64,000 nucleotides of DNA from Myxococcus terminator_A (GTDB taxonomy: Bacteria; Myxococcota; Myxococcia; Myxococcales; Myxococcaceae), in contig JBLZWL010000143.1 in the NCBI GenBank assembly GCA_049194865.1, positions 19,555 to 83,554 of the forward strand. Direction: 5' to 3'. The first letter of the stretch is position 1. Each line of letters begins with the position of its first letter. The notes under the pieces are model-generated. The model made no database searches and was not told where the DNA came from. It was given only the letters and a program-made list of their open reading frames with translations. The position numbers were made by a program, and so were the translations under genes. Shown in pieces: positions 52,400 to 59,866 of this stretch.

Positions 52400-53586
52400 T
52401 ACCGTCCTCCCTTGGCCAGCCTCAACGCCGCCACCCCGGTCACCACCACGCGCTCGCCGGCCGTCAAGCCCTGGCGCACGGCTCGCCACGCGCCGTCGGT
52501 TCCGCCCAGCACGACGGGCCTCAGCTCGAAGGCCTCCGGCGCGGTGTGGACGAAGACGAAGGTCCGCCCCTCATCCTCCACCACCGCCTCCCTCGGCACC
52601 GCCAGCTCGTCCTTCTGGCCCCCTTCTCCGAGCGCCACGTCCACGAACATGCCCGGACGCAGGCGACCGTCCTTGTTGTCGACCTCGAACAGCACGCGCA
52701 CGCTGCGCGTCGACTCATCCACCATCTGCCCCACGTGATAGGGCCGCGCGGGGAAGTGCTGGCCCGCGTAGGCGGGCGTGGACACCAGCGCGCCCGTGGT
52801 TCCCTCCGCGCGCGCCACGTCTCCCTCGAAGACCCGCGCCTCGACCCAGAGGACGGAGGCATCCAGCACCGCGAAGAGGGCGCGGGACGGGTCCACCTGC
52901 TCGCCCACGGATGCGCGCGCCTCCACCAGCACCCCGTCGATGGGCGAGATGAGCGAGAAGCGCGCGGAGCCCTGACCCTGACGTGCTCCCGCGAGCACGT
53001 CTCGCGCGGACTTCGCTCGGCTCCACTCCTGCTCGGCCGTGTTCACCGCGAGCCGCGCCTGTTGGACCTCCTTCTCCGCCACCACGCCCTGGAGAGACTC
53101 CAGGCGCGTCAAATCTCGACGGGCCTGCTCCAGTGCTGCTTGCGCGCGCACGGCCTCGGCTTCCGCCTGGAAGTGGCTGGTCGACAGTCCCGTGGACTCC
53201 GACGTGGACAGACTCTGCTGCACCAGCGCGAGCACCTCACCGCGCTTCACGCGCTGGCCCACGAGCGGCACGGTGCCATTCGCGGCGAGCACCCGGCCCG
53301 ACACGGGTGCGGACACCTGCGCGAAGCGGTCCGTGCGCGGCACCACCTTCCCCGGCGTCACCAGTCGCGACTCCAGGGAGCGCACCGCCGCGCGCTGCGT
53401 CCGGACCTCCAGGAGGAACTGCGTCTCCTTCGGCACGGTGAAGGATGCGCCCGCGACGATGGGCTGCTGAGCCGTCGTGGGCTTCCCGTGTGGCTCTCCG
53501 GAGTGCGCCAGGGCGAGGGAGCAGGAGAGAGACAACGCGAGCGACAGCATCCCGCGAGCCATGAGGGAGACCGAGGACCCGCTCAT
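52399..53586 (-). CDS. RND efflux periplasmic adaptor, system 2
   Basis: A 395-residue exported adaptor protein with a signal peptide (LMARGMLSLALSLSCSLALA) and mature N-terminus HSGEPHGK. It has the lipoyl halves (VSAPVSGRVLAANGTVPLVG and LISPIDGVLVEARASVGE), a helical hairpin between them and a beta-barrel (DASVLWVEARVFEGDVA, RLRPGMFVDVAL). It bridges the RND pump and the TolC-like duct. ATG 53586 overlaps the stop of the upstream gene by 4 nt; 116 extra codons of the longer frame were discarded because they overlap that gene. Confidence 0.88.
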   Translation of the reverse strand: MSGSSVSLMARGMLSLALSLSCSLALAHSGEPHGKPTTAQQPIVAGASFTVPKETQFLLEVRTQRAAVRSLESRLVTPGKVVPRTDRFAQVSAPVSGRVLAANGTVPLVGQRVKRGEVLALVQQSLSTSESTGLSTSHFQAEAEAVRAQAALEQARRDLTRLESLQGVVAEKEVQQARLAVNTAEQEWSRAKSARDVLAGARQGQGSARFSLISPIDGVLVEARASVGEQVDPSRALFAVLDASVLWVEARVFEGDVARAEGTTGALVSTPAYAGQHFPARPYHVGQMVDESTRSVRVLFEVDNKDGRLRPGMFVDVALGEGGQKDELAVPREAVVEDEGRTFVFVHTAPEAFELRPVVLGGTDGAWRAVRQGLTAGERVVVTGVAALRLAKGGR

Positions 53587-54134
53587 GGCTTCACCTTGTT
53601 GTGCCGGTTCATCCACCACGCTCCCGCCACCAGCAACAGGACGACACCACCCGTGGCGCTCCAACCCACCGGTCCGCGCAAGCCCGGACTCGCATCGGCG
53701 GCGGCGTGCTCCGAGGACAGATGCACTGTTCCGAGCGCCAGCACGTCCAGGTCGTTTCCACGCGTCACGGTGACCACCGCCGCCAGCTCCGCTCCGGGTG
53801 GCAGCTCGGCGTCGACCACGTAGACACCGGGGGATTGCAGCTTCGGAACCAGCGTCTGCACGGTGGACCCGGTGAGCGTCAGCTCCAGATGGGCGCTGCT
53901 CACCGGGGCGTTCGTCTCCACGTCCGCGACCCACAAGCGCACGGGCGCCTTCGCGGCCTCCGCGTGCTCCGGGTGCTTCAGTACCACCTCGAACACGTCT
54001 CCCGTGGCCGAGAGGACGTGCAAGGCCTCGCCCGACATGGACGCGGTCGCGGTGTCTCCGTGGGTCGCGCCTTCATGGGCCAGGACTGGCAGCGACATGC
54101 CAACCATCAGCAGCATCCACCGCGATGCCCTCAT
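53583..54134 (-). CDS. Exported membrane-anchored FixH/YtkA-like protein
   Basis: A 183-residue protein with signal peptide (RWMLLMVGMSLPVLA) followed by HEGATHGD, an Ig-like beta domain (VFEVVLKHPEHAEAAKAPV, AHLELTLTGS, GVYVVDAEL) of FixH/YtkA or CopC-like appearance, and a C-terminal helix (GGVVLLLVAGAWWM). Placed between the tolC and adaptor genes of system 2, so it may be a periplasmic helper such as a metal chaperone, as CusF is. AGAGG precedes ATG 54134. ATG 54158, overlapping the tolC stop as ATGA, is an alternative. Confidence 0.6.
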   Translation of the reverse strand: MRASRWMLLMVGMSLPVLAHEGATHGDTATASMSGEALHVLSATGDVFEVVLKHPEHAEAAKAPVRLWVADVETNAPVSSAHLELTLTGSTVQTLVPKLQSPGVYVVDAELPPGAELAAVVTVTRGNDLDVLALGTVHLSSEHAAADASPGLRGPVGWSATGGVVLLLVAGAWWMNRHNKVKP

Positions 54135-54154
54135 CGTGACCTCTCGTGCGGTCC

Positions 54155-55399
54155 TCATTCCGGCACCTCGCCCGTAGGCATCCGTCCCACCGAGCGCAGC
54201 AAGGCAGTGCGCGCACGCGCCAGCGCCGCCGCTGCATCCACCGCATCCGCCGAGGCGGCGAAGGACCTGTCCCTGGCGAGCAGCAACGCGTCGAGCCCCA
54301 GTTGCCCCGCCTCATAGGCGCGGCGCACCAGCTCCAGGTTCCGGTCCACCGAAGGGCGCACCGACACCAAGGCCGTGTGCGCCGTTCGCGCCGCTTCGAA
54401 GGTCGTGCGTGCCACGGCCTGCTCGGACTCCACCTCACGAGCTCGCGCGACGCGCTCCGACTCACGCACCTTGAGTCGAGCCCGAGCCTGGGCCAGCTCT
54501 CCCTGATTACGGTCCCACAACGGCAGCGGCACCGACAGTCGAGCGATGAGGAGGTGTTCGGTGTGCAGGTCCGTGAAGGCACCGTGGGCTTCTGGCCGGC
54601 GCTCACGCTCGTAGCCCAGGGACAGCGTGGGATTGGGGATGCGCTCGCGGCGCAGCAGGTCCACCTCGGAGCCCGCCGCGGCCACCTCCGCGCGGGCGGC
54701 CACCAGGGTCGGTTGTTCGCCCGTCAGCTCCGACGGCAAGGCATCCGTCGCCGCGATGAGGAGGGAGACGGTGAGCGGAGCATCCGCCGAGCGCCCCAGT
54801 CTCCGATTCAACTCGACGCGAGCCGCCTGCGCCTCCGCGTGGGCCTGTGCGAGTCGAGCCTCCGCGCGGGCTCGCTCCAGGGTCGCGGCATTGCGCTCCA
54901 GCTCCGACACATCTCCCACGGTGAAGCGGCGCACCGTCGCGACCTCCATCTCACGGGTCAACTCCAGCGCCTCGCGCGCCAACGTGAAGCGAGCCTCACG
55001 CCGCTCCAGCTCCACCGCCGCATCCACCGCGCCCGCCGAAGCGCTCAACATCGCGGCCTGACGTCGCGCGCGAGCAGCATCCTGAGCCAACTTCGCGCGG
55101 TCCAGTCTCAAGCCACGCTGGCCCGCGACCTCCAGCATCTGGCTCAGCACGACTTCGGTGCGCTGCTCGCCTTGTGCGCCCGTGAGGGCGTCACTGACGA
55201 CCGCCACTTCAAGAGAGGGATTGTTCCGAAGCCAGCGGCCATCCGCCGCACGCACGCCCTCCGCCCCCTCCTCCTCGGCACGCGCCGCCGCGACCTCCGG
55301 ACTGCGGGCGACGGACTCCGTCGCCACGCGCTCCAGCGTCCACGCCTCCGGGGGCGCGACAGCCAGCACGAGTGACAGGGCAGCGGGCACGAGCAACAT
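54155..55399 (-). CDS. TolC-family outer-membrane efflux protein, system 2
   Basis: A 414-residue exported outer-membrane factor. The frame opens TTG-first at 55417 (MRWCVGMLL) but ATG 55399 (MLLVPAALSLVLAVAPPEA) gives a conventional signal peptide. Duplicated halves with long coiled coils (LAQDAARARRQAAMLSASA, RARLKVRESERVARAREVE) and beta segments LSQMLEVAGQRGLRLDRA and LIARLSVPLPLWDRNQGEL are visible. It is the first gene of the six-gene minus-strand operon tolC-fixH-like-adaptor-RND-cupredoxin-sigma, with nearly all junctions overlapping. Confidence 0.85.
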   Translation of the reverse strand: MLLVPAALSLVLAVAPPEAWTLERVATESVARSPEVAAARAEEEGAEGVRAADGRWLRNNPSLEVAVVSDALTGAQGEQRTEVVLSQMLEVAGQRGLRLDRAKLAQDAARARRQAAMLSASAGAVDAAVELERREARFTLAREALELTREMEVATVRRFTVGDVSELERNAATLERARAEARLAQAHAEAQAARVELNRRLGRSADAPLTVSLLIAATDALPSELTGEQPTLVAARAEVAAAGSEVDLLRRERIPNPTLSLGYERERRPEAHGAFTDLHTEHLLIARLSVPLPLWDRNQGELAQARARLKVRESERVARAREVESEQAVARTTFEAARTAHTALVSVRPSVDRNLELVRRAYEAGQLGLDALLLARDRSFAASADAVDAAAALARARTALLRSVGRMPTGEVPE

Positions 55400-55479
55400 G
55401 CCCACACACCAACGCAAAGAGCGTACCCACTCCGGGGACCAACGATTCCAACAGGTTGGGGGCGGGTGGAGCGCCAGCA

Positions 55480-55508
55480 GGTGTGACCAACTCCATCACA
55501 CTGTGATG
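55480..55508 (-). promoter_or_regulatory. Candidate operator upstream of the efflux/sigma operon
   Basis: Read on the minus strand, CATCACAGTGTGATG, five bases, then GGTCACACC; the palindrome (55494-55508) is identical to that at 38876-38890 and the second element differs by one base. It lies 81-109 nt before ATG 55399. Same order, spacing and orientation in both loci indicate a common regulator. Confidence 0.6.
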
Positions 55509-55573
55509 GGCCCAGGCGAACACGGTCGACGTGCCAGGGGTCGACGCGCACTCCGCATCGTCTTCATCCCACC

Positions 55574-55721
55574 AAGAAGCGAATCACTCGAAGTGTGGCC
55601 CTGCTGTCTCTGCTGGGCGCCTCACGCCTGCGGTGCACCCGACGAAGCCATCCACGACATCCGGCTGTTCACGGAGAAGTGCGTTTCCGACATGACCAAC
55701 TCAAGCCAGTGCCTTCCGTAA
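55574..55721 (+). pseudogene. Possible frameshifted small lipoprotein remnant
   Basis: The 697-nt stretch 55509-56205 has no intact gene. At 55574 one frame reads KKRITRSVALLSLLGAS, like a lipoprotein signal, and from about 55620 another frame continues HACGAPDEAIHDIRLFTEKC and on to TAA at 55719-55721. Together they look like a small lipoprotein broken by a one-base shift, with no start codon left at the expected place. Coincidence in GC-rich DNA is possible. Confidence 0.3.
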
Positions 55722-55760
55722 GCACTCAACAAAGACATTCCTGAGGGGATGTGCGGCGCC

Positions 55761-55789
55761 TTGACAAGGCCCCGCATCCCGTTTATCTC
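55761..55789 (+). promoter_or_regulatory. Sigma-70-type promoter of the thrA-metI-metC operon
   Basis: TTGACA (55761-55766), a 17-bp spacer and TATCTC (55784-55789) predict transcription from about A55796, immediately before the structured leader. The thrA start at 56206 leaves a leader of about 410 nt. Confidence 0.6.
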
Positions 55790-55796
55790 GCGTGCA

Positions 55797-55890
55797 GCAT
55801 CAAGAGCGGTACCGCTTCGGCGGTGGCCCGACAACCTGGAGACGGACCTCCAAGGTGTCCAAACGATGCGGCTCTGGGAGCAGGTGCTCC
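55797..55890 (+). ncRNA. Candidate SAM-I-clan (S-box-like) riboswitch leader
   Basis: The leader begins at the predicted transcript start. GCATC (55797-55801) can pair with GATGC (55865-55869) as helix P1. Inside are AUCAAGAGCGG, GGCCCGACAACC and AAGGUGUCCAAAC, close to the S-box AUCnnGAGnGG, GGCCCgAUGAAaCC and GGUGCcAAuuCC elements. A hairpin ACCGC-UUCG-GCGGU fills the P2 position, ACCU/AGGU may be P3, and GGAGCAGGTGCTCC (55877-55890) follows like SAM-IV P5. The usual GGCAACC reads ACGGACC, and no P4 is seen, so it may be a variant class. Downstream Met genes fit SAM control. Confidence 0.42.
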
Positions 55891-55908
55891 ACGGGCAAAC
55901 CAAGCGTC

Positions 55909-55934
55909 CGAAGCGAGGCAGCTCCTCAGCTTCG
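55909..55934 (+). promoter_or_regulatory. Leader hairpin, possible expression platform
   Basis: CGAAGC-GAGG pairs with CCTC-A-GCTTCG around a 5-nt loop, 40 nt after the putative aptamer. No T-run follows, so Rho-dependent or translational control is as likely as intrinsic termination. Confidence 0.4.
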
Positions 55935-56120
55935 GTGAGAGAGGACCTCCGTGGTTCCATCCACCTCCGCCGCATCCCCTCGCGCCACGCAGCTCCCCCG
56001 CCGCGAGAGCGCTCGAATGCGCCGCGCCCGCCACGTCACCGTCCCGCGAATGCGCGGGCCGCTACACGCCGGCTAGGGCTCCCACTCCACTCCCATTCCT
56101 TTCTTCGTCGGCGCCCTGTC

Positions 56121-56154
56121 GCCGCGCTCGCTCGACGTGTGTCGACAGCGCGGC
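56121..56154 (+). promoter_or_regulatory. Strong hairpin upstream of thrA
   Basis: GCCGCGCT (56121-56128) pairs with AGCGCGGC (56147-56154) and the inner TCGAC/GTCGA extends it, 51 nt before the thrA start. It could be an attenuator arm or mRNA-stability element in the long leader. Confidence 0.45.
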
Positions 56155-56205
56155 CTCGCGCCCACTCATGTCTTCAGGGCCATGGCCCTCGTTCGAGGTT
56201 CGCGG

Positions 56206-58707
56206 ATGAGCAGCAATTCCTTTCGGGTGATGAAGTTTGGCGGCTCCTCCGTGGGCTCACCTCGCCGACTGCGCCAGGTCATCGAGCTGATTGGCAAACA
56301 CTCCCGCACGGGTCCGCTCGCCGTCGTCGTCTCCGCGATGGGCGACACCACCGACTGGCTCCTGGAGGCGGCCGACCTCGCCACCCGAGGCGAGCTGGAG
56401 GGCTCGCTCACCGTGGTGGCCCGCATCGCCCACCTCGCCAAGACGAACGCAGCCGCGCTCCACCCCGCGCAGTCCACCACGCTCGCCGCGCGCGTCGACC
56501 AGCTCCTCGCCCCGCTTCAGCAGCTCCTCCAGGGCCTCTCCCTCACCCGTGAGTGTTCCGCCGCCTCCAAGGACAAGGTGCTCTCCTTCGGTGAGCTCAT
56601 CTCCGCCACCCTCCTGGCGGAGCTGCTCAGGGCCGCGGGCACCGACGCCCACCTCCGCGACGCCCGCCTGCTGCTCGTAACGGACGACACCTTCGGCGCC
56701 GCGCGCGTGGACGCGGCCCGGACGCGCGAGCGCCTCCAGTCCGCCATCGCCGAGTGGGGCACCACCGTCCCCATCCTCCCTGGCTTCATCGCCGCGACCC
56801 TGGACGGACGCACCACCACCCTGGGCCGCAACGGCTCCGACTACACGGCGGCCCTGGTGGCTCAGGGCCTGGGCGCCTCCGAAGTCACCGTGTGGACCGA
56901 CGTGCTCGGCCTGCACACCGCCGACCCGGACCTCGTCAGCGACGCGTACCCCGTGGCCCACCTCACCCATGGCGAGGGCCTGGAGCTCGCGGCCGTCGGC
57001 GTCCGCATGCTGCACCCGCGCACGATGATTCCCCTCATCGAGGCCGGCATCTCGCTGCGCATCCGCAACACCATGCACCCGGACCACCCGGGCACGCTCA
57101 TCGACGCCATCGGCTCGCGCGACGGACAGCGTCCCACGTGCATCGCCACGCGCGAGGACCTGGCCCTGCTGGGAATCGAGGTGCGCAAGCTCTCTGACCA
57201 GTTCCAGCTCGGCGAGCGCGTCCTGGCCGCGCTGCGCGCCGCTCGCATCACGGTGTGGATGACCGCCCAGTCCGCCAACGGCCAGTCCATCGCCCTCGTC
57301 GTCCCTCGGCCGGACGCACTGCGCGCCCGCAACGCCCTGGAGACAGAGCTCGCGCAGGAGCTGGCCCGCCGCGAGGTGGAGCCGCTCGGCGTACGCGAGC
57401 CGGTGACGCTCGTCACCCTGGTGGCCGAGGCGATGGGCCATGGCGTCAACGTGGCGGGCCGCTTCTTCAGCGCACTGGGCGCGGTGGGCGTCGGCGTGCG
57501 AGCCAGCGCACAAGGCGCCAGCTCACGCTCCATCTCTTGCGTGGTGGACGCGGAGGACACCGCCATCGCGGTGCGTACGACGCACGCCGCCTTCAACCTC
57601 GCCCATCAGCAAGTCAGCCTCTTCCTGCTCGGCAAGGGCACCGTGGGCGGACAGCTCCTCGCGCAGCTCCGCGCCCAGCAGGAGCAGCTCCGCCAGCGCC
57701 ACGGAATCGCGCTGCGCGTGGTGGGCATCGCCGACAGCCGACGCACCCTGTTCGACTCCGCCAGCCTCGCGCTGGACGGAATCGAGGAGCAGCTCGCTCG
57801 CGTCGTCCGAGGCGAACCCGGCACCCGCGCGCTGGCCCCGCTGCTGGACGAGCTGCGCCGGCTGCCCGTGCCCATCCTCGTCGACTGCACGGCGGACGGC
57901 GACGTGGCCTCGCTCTACACGGAGGCGTTCCGTCGAGGCATCCACGTCGTGGCCGCCAACAAGAAGCCGCTCGCCCTGCCCTGGAACGAGCGCGAGGCGC
58001 TGCTCGCCGAGGCCCGCCGTCACCACGTCGCGTACCACTACGAGACGACGGTGGCCTCCAGCCTCCCCGTCATCGACACGCTCGCCAACCTGGTGCGCAC
58101 CGGCGACACCGTGCGCCTCATCACCGCGTCCCTCTCCGGCAGCGTGGGCTTCATCTGCAACGAGCTGACAGCGGGCGTCCCCTTGTCCACCGCGGTCCGC
58201 ACGGCCCGCGAGCGGGGCTTCACCGAGTCGGACCCGCGCGAGGACCTGTCCGGCGCGGACGTGGCGCGCAAGGCGCTCATCCTCGCCAGGGAGCTGGGCC
58301 TGTCCCTGTCGCTCTCCGACGTCGCGCTGGAGCCCTTCGTCCCCGAGCCCTCGGACGCGGGCGACTCCCCCGAGTCCTATCTGCGAAGCCTCCGCGCGCT
58401 CGACGCGGAGTACACGCAGAAGGTGGAGCGCTGCCGACAGTCGGGCACCGTGCTGCGCTACCTGGCGCGCATCGACCCGACGCGGCTGGGCACCGATGCG
58501 CCTGTCATCCGCGTGGGCCTCACCGCCGTCGAAGCGGGCCAGCCCGCCGCGGACCTGCGCGGCTCCGAGTCCTTCGTGTCCTTCACCACCACGCGGCACA
58601 GCGAGTTCCCCCTCACCGTGCGCGGCGCCGGCGCGGGGGGCGCTGTCACGGCATCTGGCGTGCTCGCGGATATTCTCCGCATCTCCCAGACGCTTCGGGG
58701 CCGCTGA
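56206..58707 (+). CDS. thrA: Bifunctional aspartokinase/homoserine dehydrogenase
   Basis: An 833-residue fusion giving homoserine for Thr and Met. The kinase part starts with VMKFGGSSVGSPRRL and has LGRNGSDYTAALVAQGL, VWTDVLGLHTADPDLV and MLHPRTMIPLIEAGI. Two ACT-type regulatory repeats follow (about 315-470; VNVAGRFFSALGAVGVGVRA). The dehydrogenase begins FLLGKGTVGGQLL (Rossmann GxGxxG), with VDCTADGDVASLY, VVAANKKPLALP, SLSGSVGFICNEL and GFTESDPREDLSGADVARK. GAGG lies seven bases before ATG 56206; the longer frame from 56137 is rejected. First gene of the Met operon; together with metI and metC it would be better called metL-like by role. Confidence 0.93.
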   Translation: MSSNSFRVMKFGGSSVGSPRRLRQVIELIGKHSRTGPLAVVVSAMGDTTDWLLEAADLATRGELEGSLTVVARIAHLAKTNAAALHPAQSTTLAARVDQLLAPLQQLLQGLSLTRECSAASKDKVLSFGELISATLLAELLRAAGTDAHLRDARLLLVTDDTFGAARVDAARTRERLQSAIAEWGTTVPILPGFIAATLDGRTTTLGRNGSDYTAALVAQGLGASEVTVWTDVLGLHTADPDLVSDAYPVAHLTHGEGLELAAVGVRMLHPRTMIPLIEAGISLRIRNTMHPDHPGTLIDAIGSRDGQRPTCIATREDLALLGIEVRKLSDQFQLGERVLAALRAARITVWMTAQSANGQSIALVVPRPDALRARNALETELAQELARREVEPLGVREPVTLVTLVAEAMGHGVNVAGRFFSALGAVGVGVRASAQGASSRSISCVVDAEDTAIAVRTTHAAFNLAHQQVSLFLLGKGTVGGQLLAQLRAQQEQLRQRHGIALRVVGIADSRRTLFDSASLALDGIEEQLARVVRGEPGTRALAPLLDELRRLPVPILVDCTADGDVASLYTEAFRRGIHVVAANKKPLALPWNEREALLAEARRHHVAYHYETTVASSLPVIDTLANLVRTGDTVRLITASLSGSVGFICNELTAGVPLSTAVRTARERGFTESDPREDLSGADVARKALILARELGLSLSLSDVALEPFVPEPSDAGDSPESYLRSLRALDAEYTQKVERCRQSGTVLRYLARIDPTRLGTDAPVIRVGLTAVEAGQPAADLRGSESFVSFTTTRHSEFPLTVRGAGAGGAVTASGVLADILRISQTLRGR

Positions 58708-58738
58708 GCCCCGCCCACCGGGAACCAGGAGCCACCTC

Positions 58739-59866
58739 ATGAAACTCGCCACCGCCCTTGTCCACGCCGGCACTCGCAGAGACCCGACCACCGGCGCGGT
58801 CGCAGTGCCCATCCACCAGTCCGCCACCTACCAGCACCCCGCGCTCGGCCAGTCCACCGGGTACGACTACTCGCGCACGAAGAACCCCACCCGCGCCGCG
58901 CTCGAGGACGCGCTCGCGGGCCTCGAAGGCGGCAGCCGGGGCCTCGCCTTCGCCTCGGGCATGGCCGCGTTGCACTGCGCGCTCCAGCTCCTCGGCCCCG
59001 AGGACCACCTGGTCCTCACCGAGGACCTCTACGGTGGAACGTTCCGACTGGTGGACAAGCTGCTCCACATCCCCCACACCTTCGTGGACACCACGCGGCT
59101 GGACGCGGTGCGCGCGGCGCTGCGCCCCAACACCAAGGCCCTGCTGGTGGAGTCGCCCACCAACCCGCTGATGAAGACCGCGGACCTGCCCGCGCTCGCG
59201 GACCTCGCCCGGAAGGCGGGCGCGCTCTTCATCGTCGACAACACCTTCAACACTCCGTTCCTCCAGAGACCGTTGGAGGTGGGCGCGGACATCGTCGTCC
59301 ACAGCGCGACGAAGTATCTGGCCGGCCACAACGACGTCGTCGCCGGAGCGCTCGTGGTGAAGGACGCGGCGGTGGGCGAGCGGCTCGCCTTCATCCAGAA
59401 CGGCATCGGCGCCATCCTCGGGCCGCAGGATTCCTACCTGGTGATTCGCGGGCTCAAGACGCTCGCGCTGCGCATGGAGCGCCACCAGTCCAACGCCCGC
59501 GAGGTGGCCGCGTTCCTGTCGAGCCACCCCCAGGTCGAGCGCGTCTACTACCCGGGCACGGGCGGGATGCTCTCCTTCAACGTCACCGACGCGGCCCTGG
59601 TGCCGCAAGTGCTCGCCGCCGTGCGCATCTGCCTCTTCGCCGAGTCCCTGGGCGGCGTCGAAACCCTCATCACCTTCCCCGCCACGCAGACCCACGCCGA
59701 CATCCCCGTCGCGCGCCGGGAACAGCTTGGCATCACCGACCGACTGCTTCGCCTCTCCGTGGGCATCGAGGACAGCCATGACATCATCTCCGATTTGGCC
59801 CAGGCGCTCGAAGGGCGCTCCCAGCCCGTCGAGCTTCGCGACCCGACTGCTGCACACGGGTCATGA
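58739..59866 (+). CDS. metB: Cystathionine gamma-synthase (MetI/MetB type)
   Basis: A 375-residue Cys/Met metabolism PLP enzyme that joins an activated homoserine to cysteine giving cystathionine. Marks are YDYSRTKNPTRAALEDAL, FASGMAALHCALQLL, VESPTNPLMKTADLP, IVDNTFNTPFLQRPLEVGAD and the Schiff-base Lys in HSATKYLAGHNDV. It closely follows what I know of Bacillus MetI, including the short YYPGTGGMLSFN segment without the long HPGHE loop. AGGAG precedes ATG 58739. It lies 31 nt after thrA and overlaps the next gene by 89 nt in another frame. Confidence 0.9.
   Translation: MKLATALVHAGTRRDPTTGAVAVPIHQSATYQHPALGQSTGYDYSRTKNPTRAALEDALAGLEGGSRGLAFASGMAALHCALQLLGPEDHLVLTEDLYGGTFRLVDKLLHIPHTFVDTTRLDAVRAALRPNTKALLVESPTNPLMKTADLPALADLARKAGALFIVDNTFNTPFLQRPLEVGADIVVHSATKYLAGHNDVVAGALVVKDAAVGERLAFIQNGIGAILGPQDSYLVIRGLKTLALRMERHQSNAREVAAFLSSHPQVERVYYPGTGGMLSFNVTDAALVPQVLAAVRICLFAESLGGVETLITFPATQTHADIPVARREQLGITDRLLRLSVGIEDSHDIISDLAQALEGRSQPVELRDPTAAHGS

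Noticed and set aside
55209..55523. Minus-strand frame MFAWAHHSVMELV... ahead of the tolC gene
   Set aside because: It runs into the tolC coding region in another frame and has no family; kept only as an alternative explanation of the motif.
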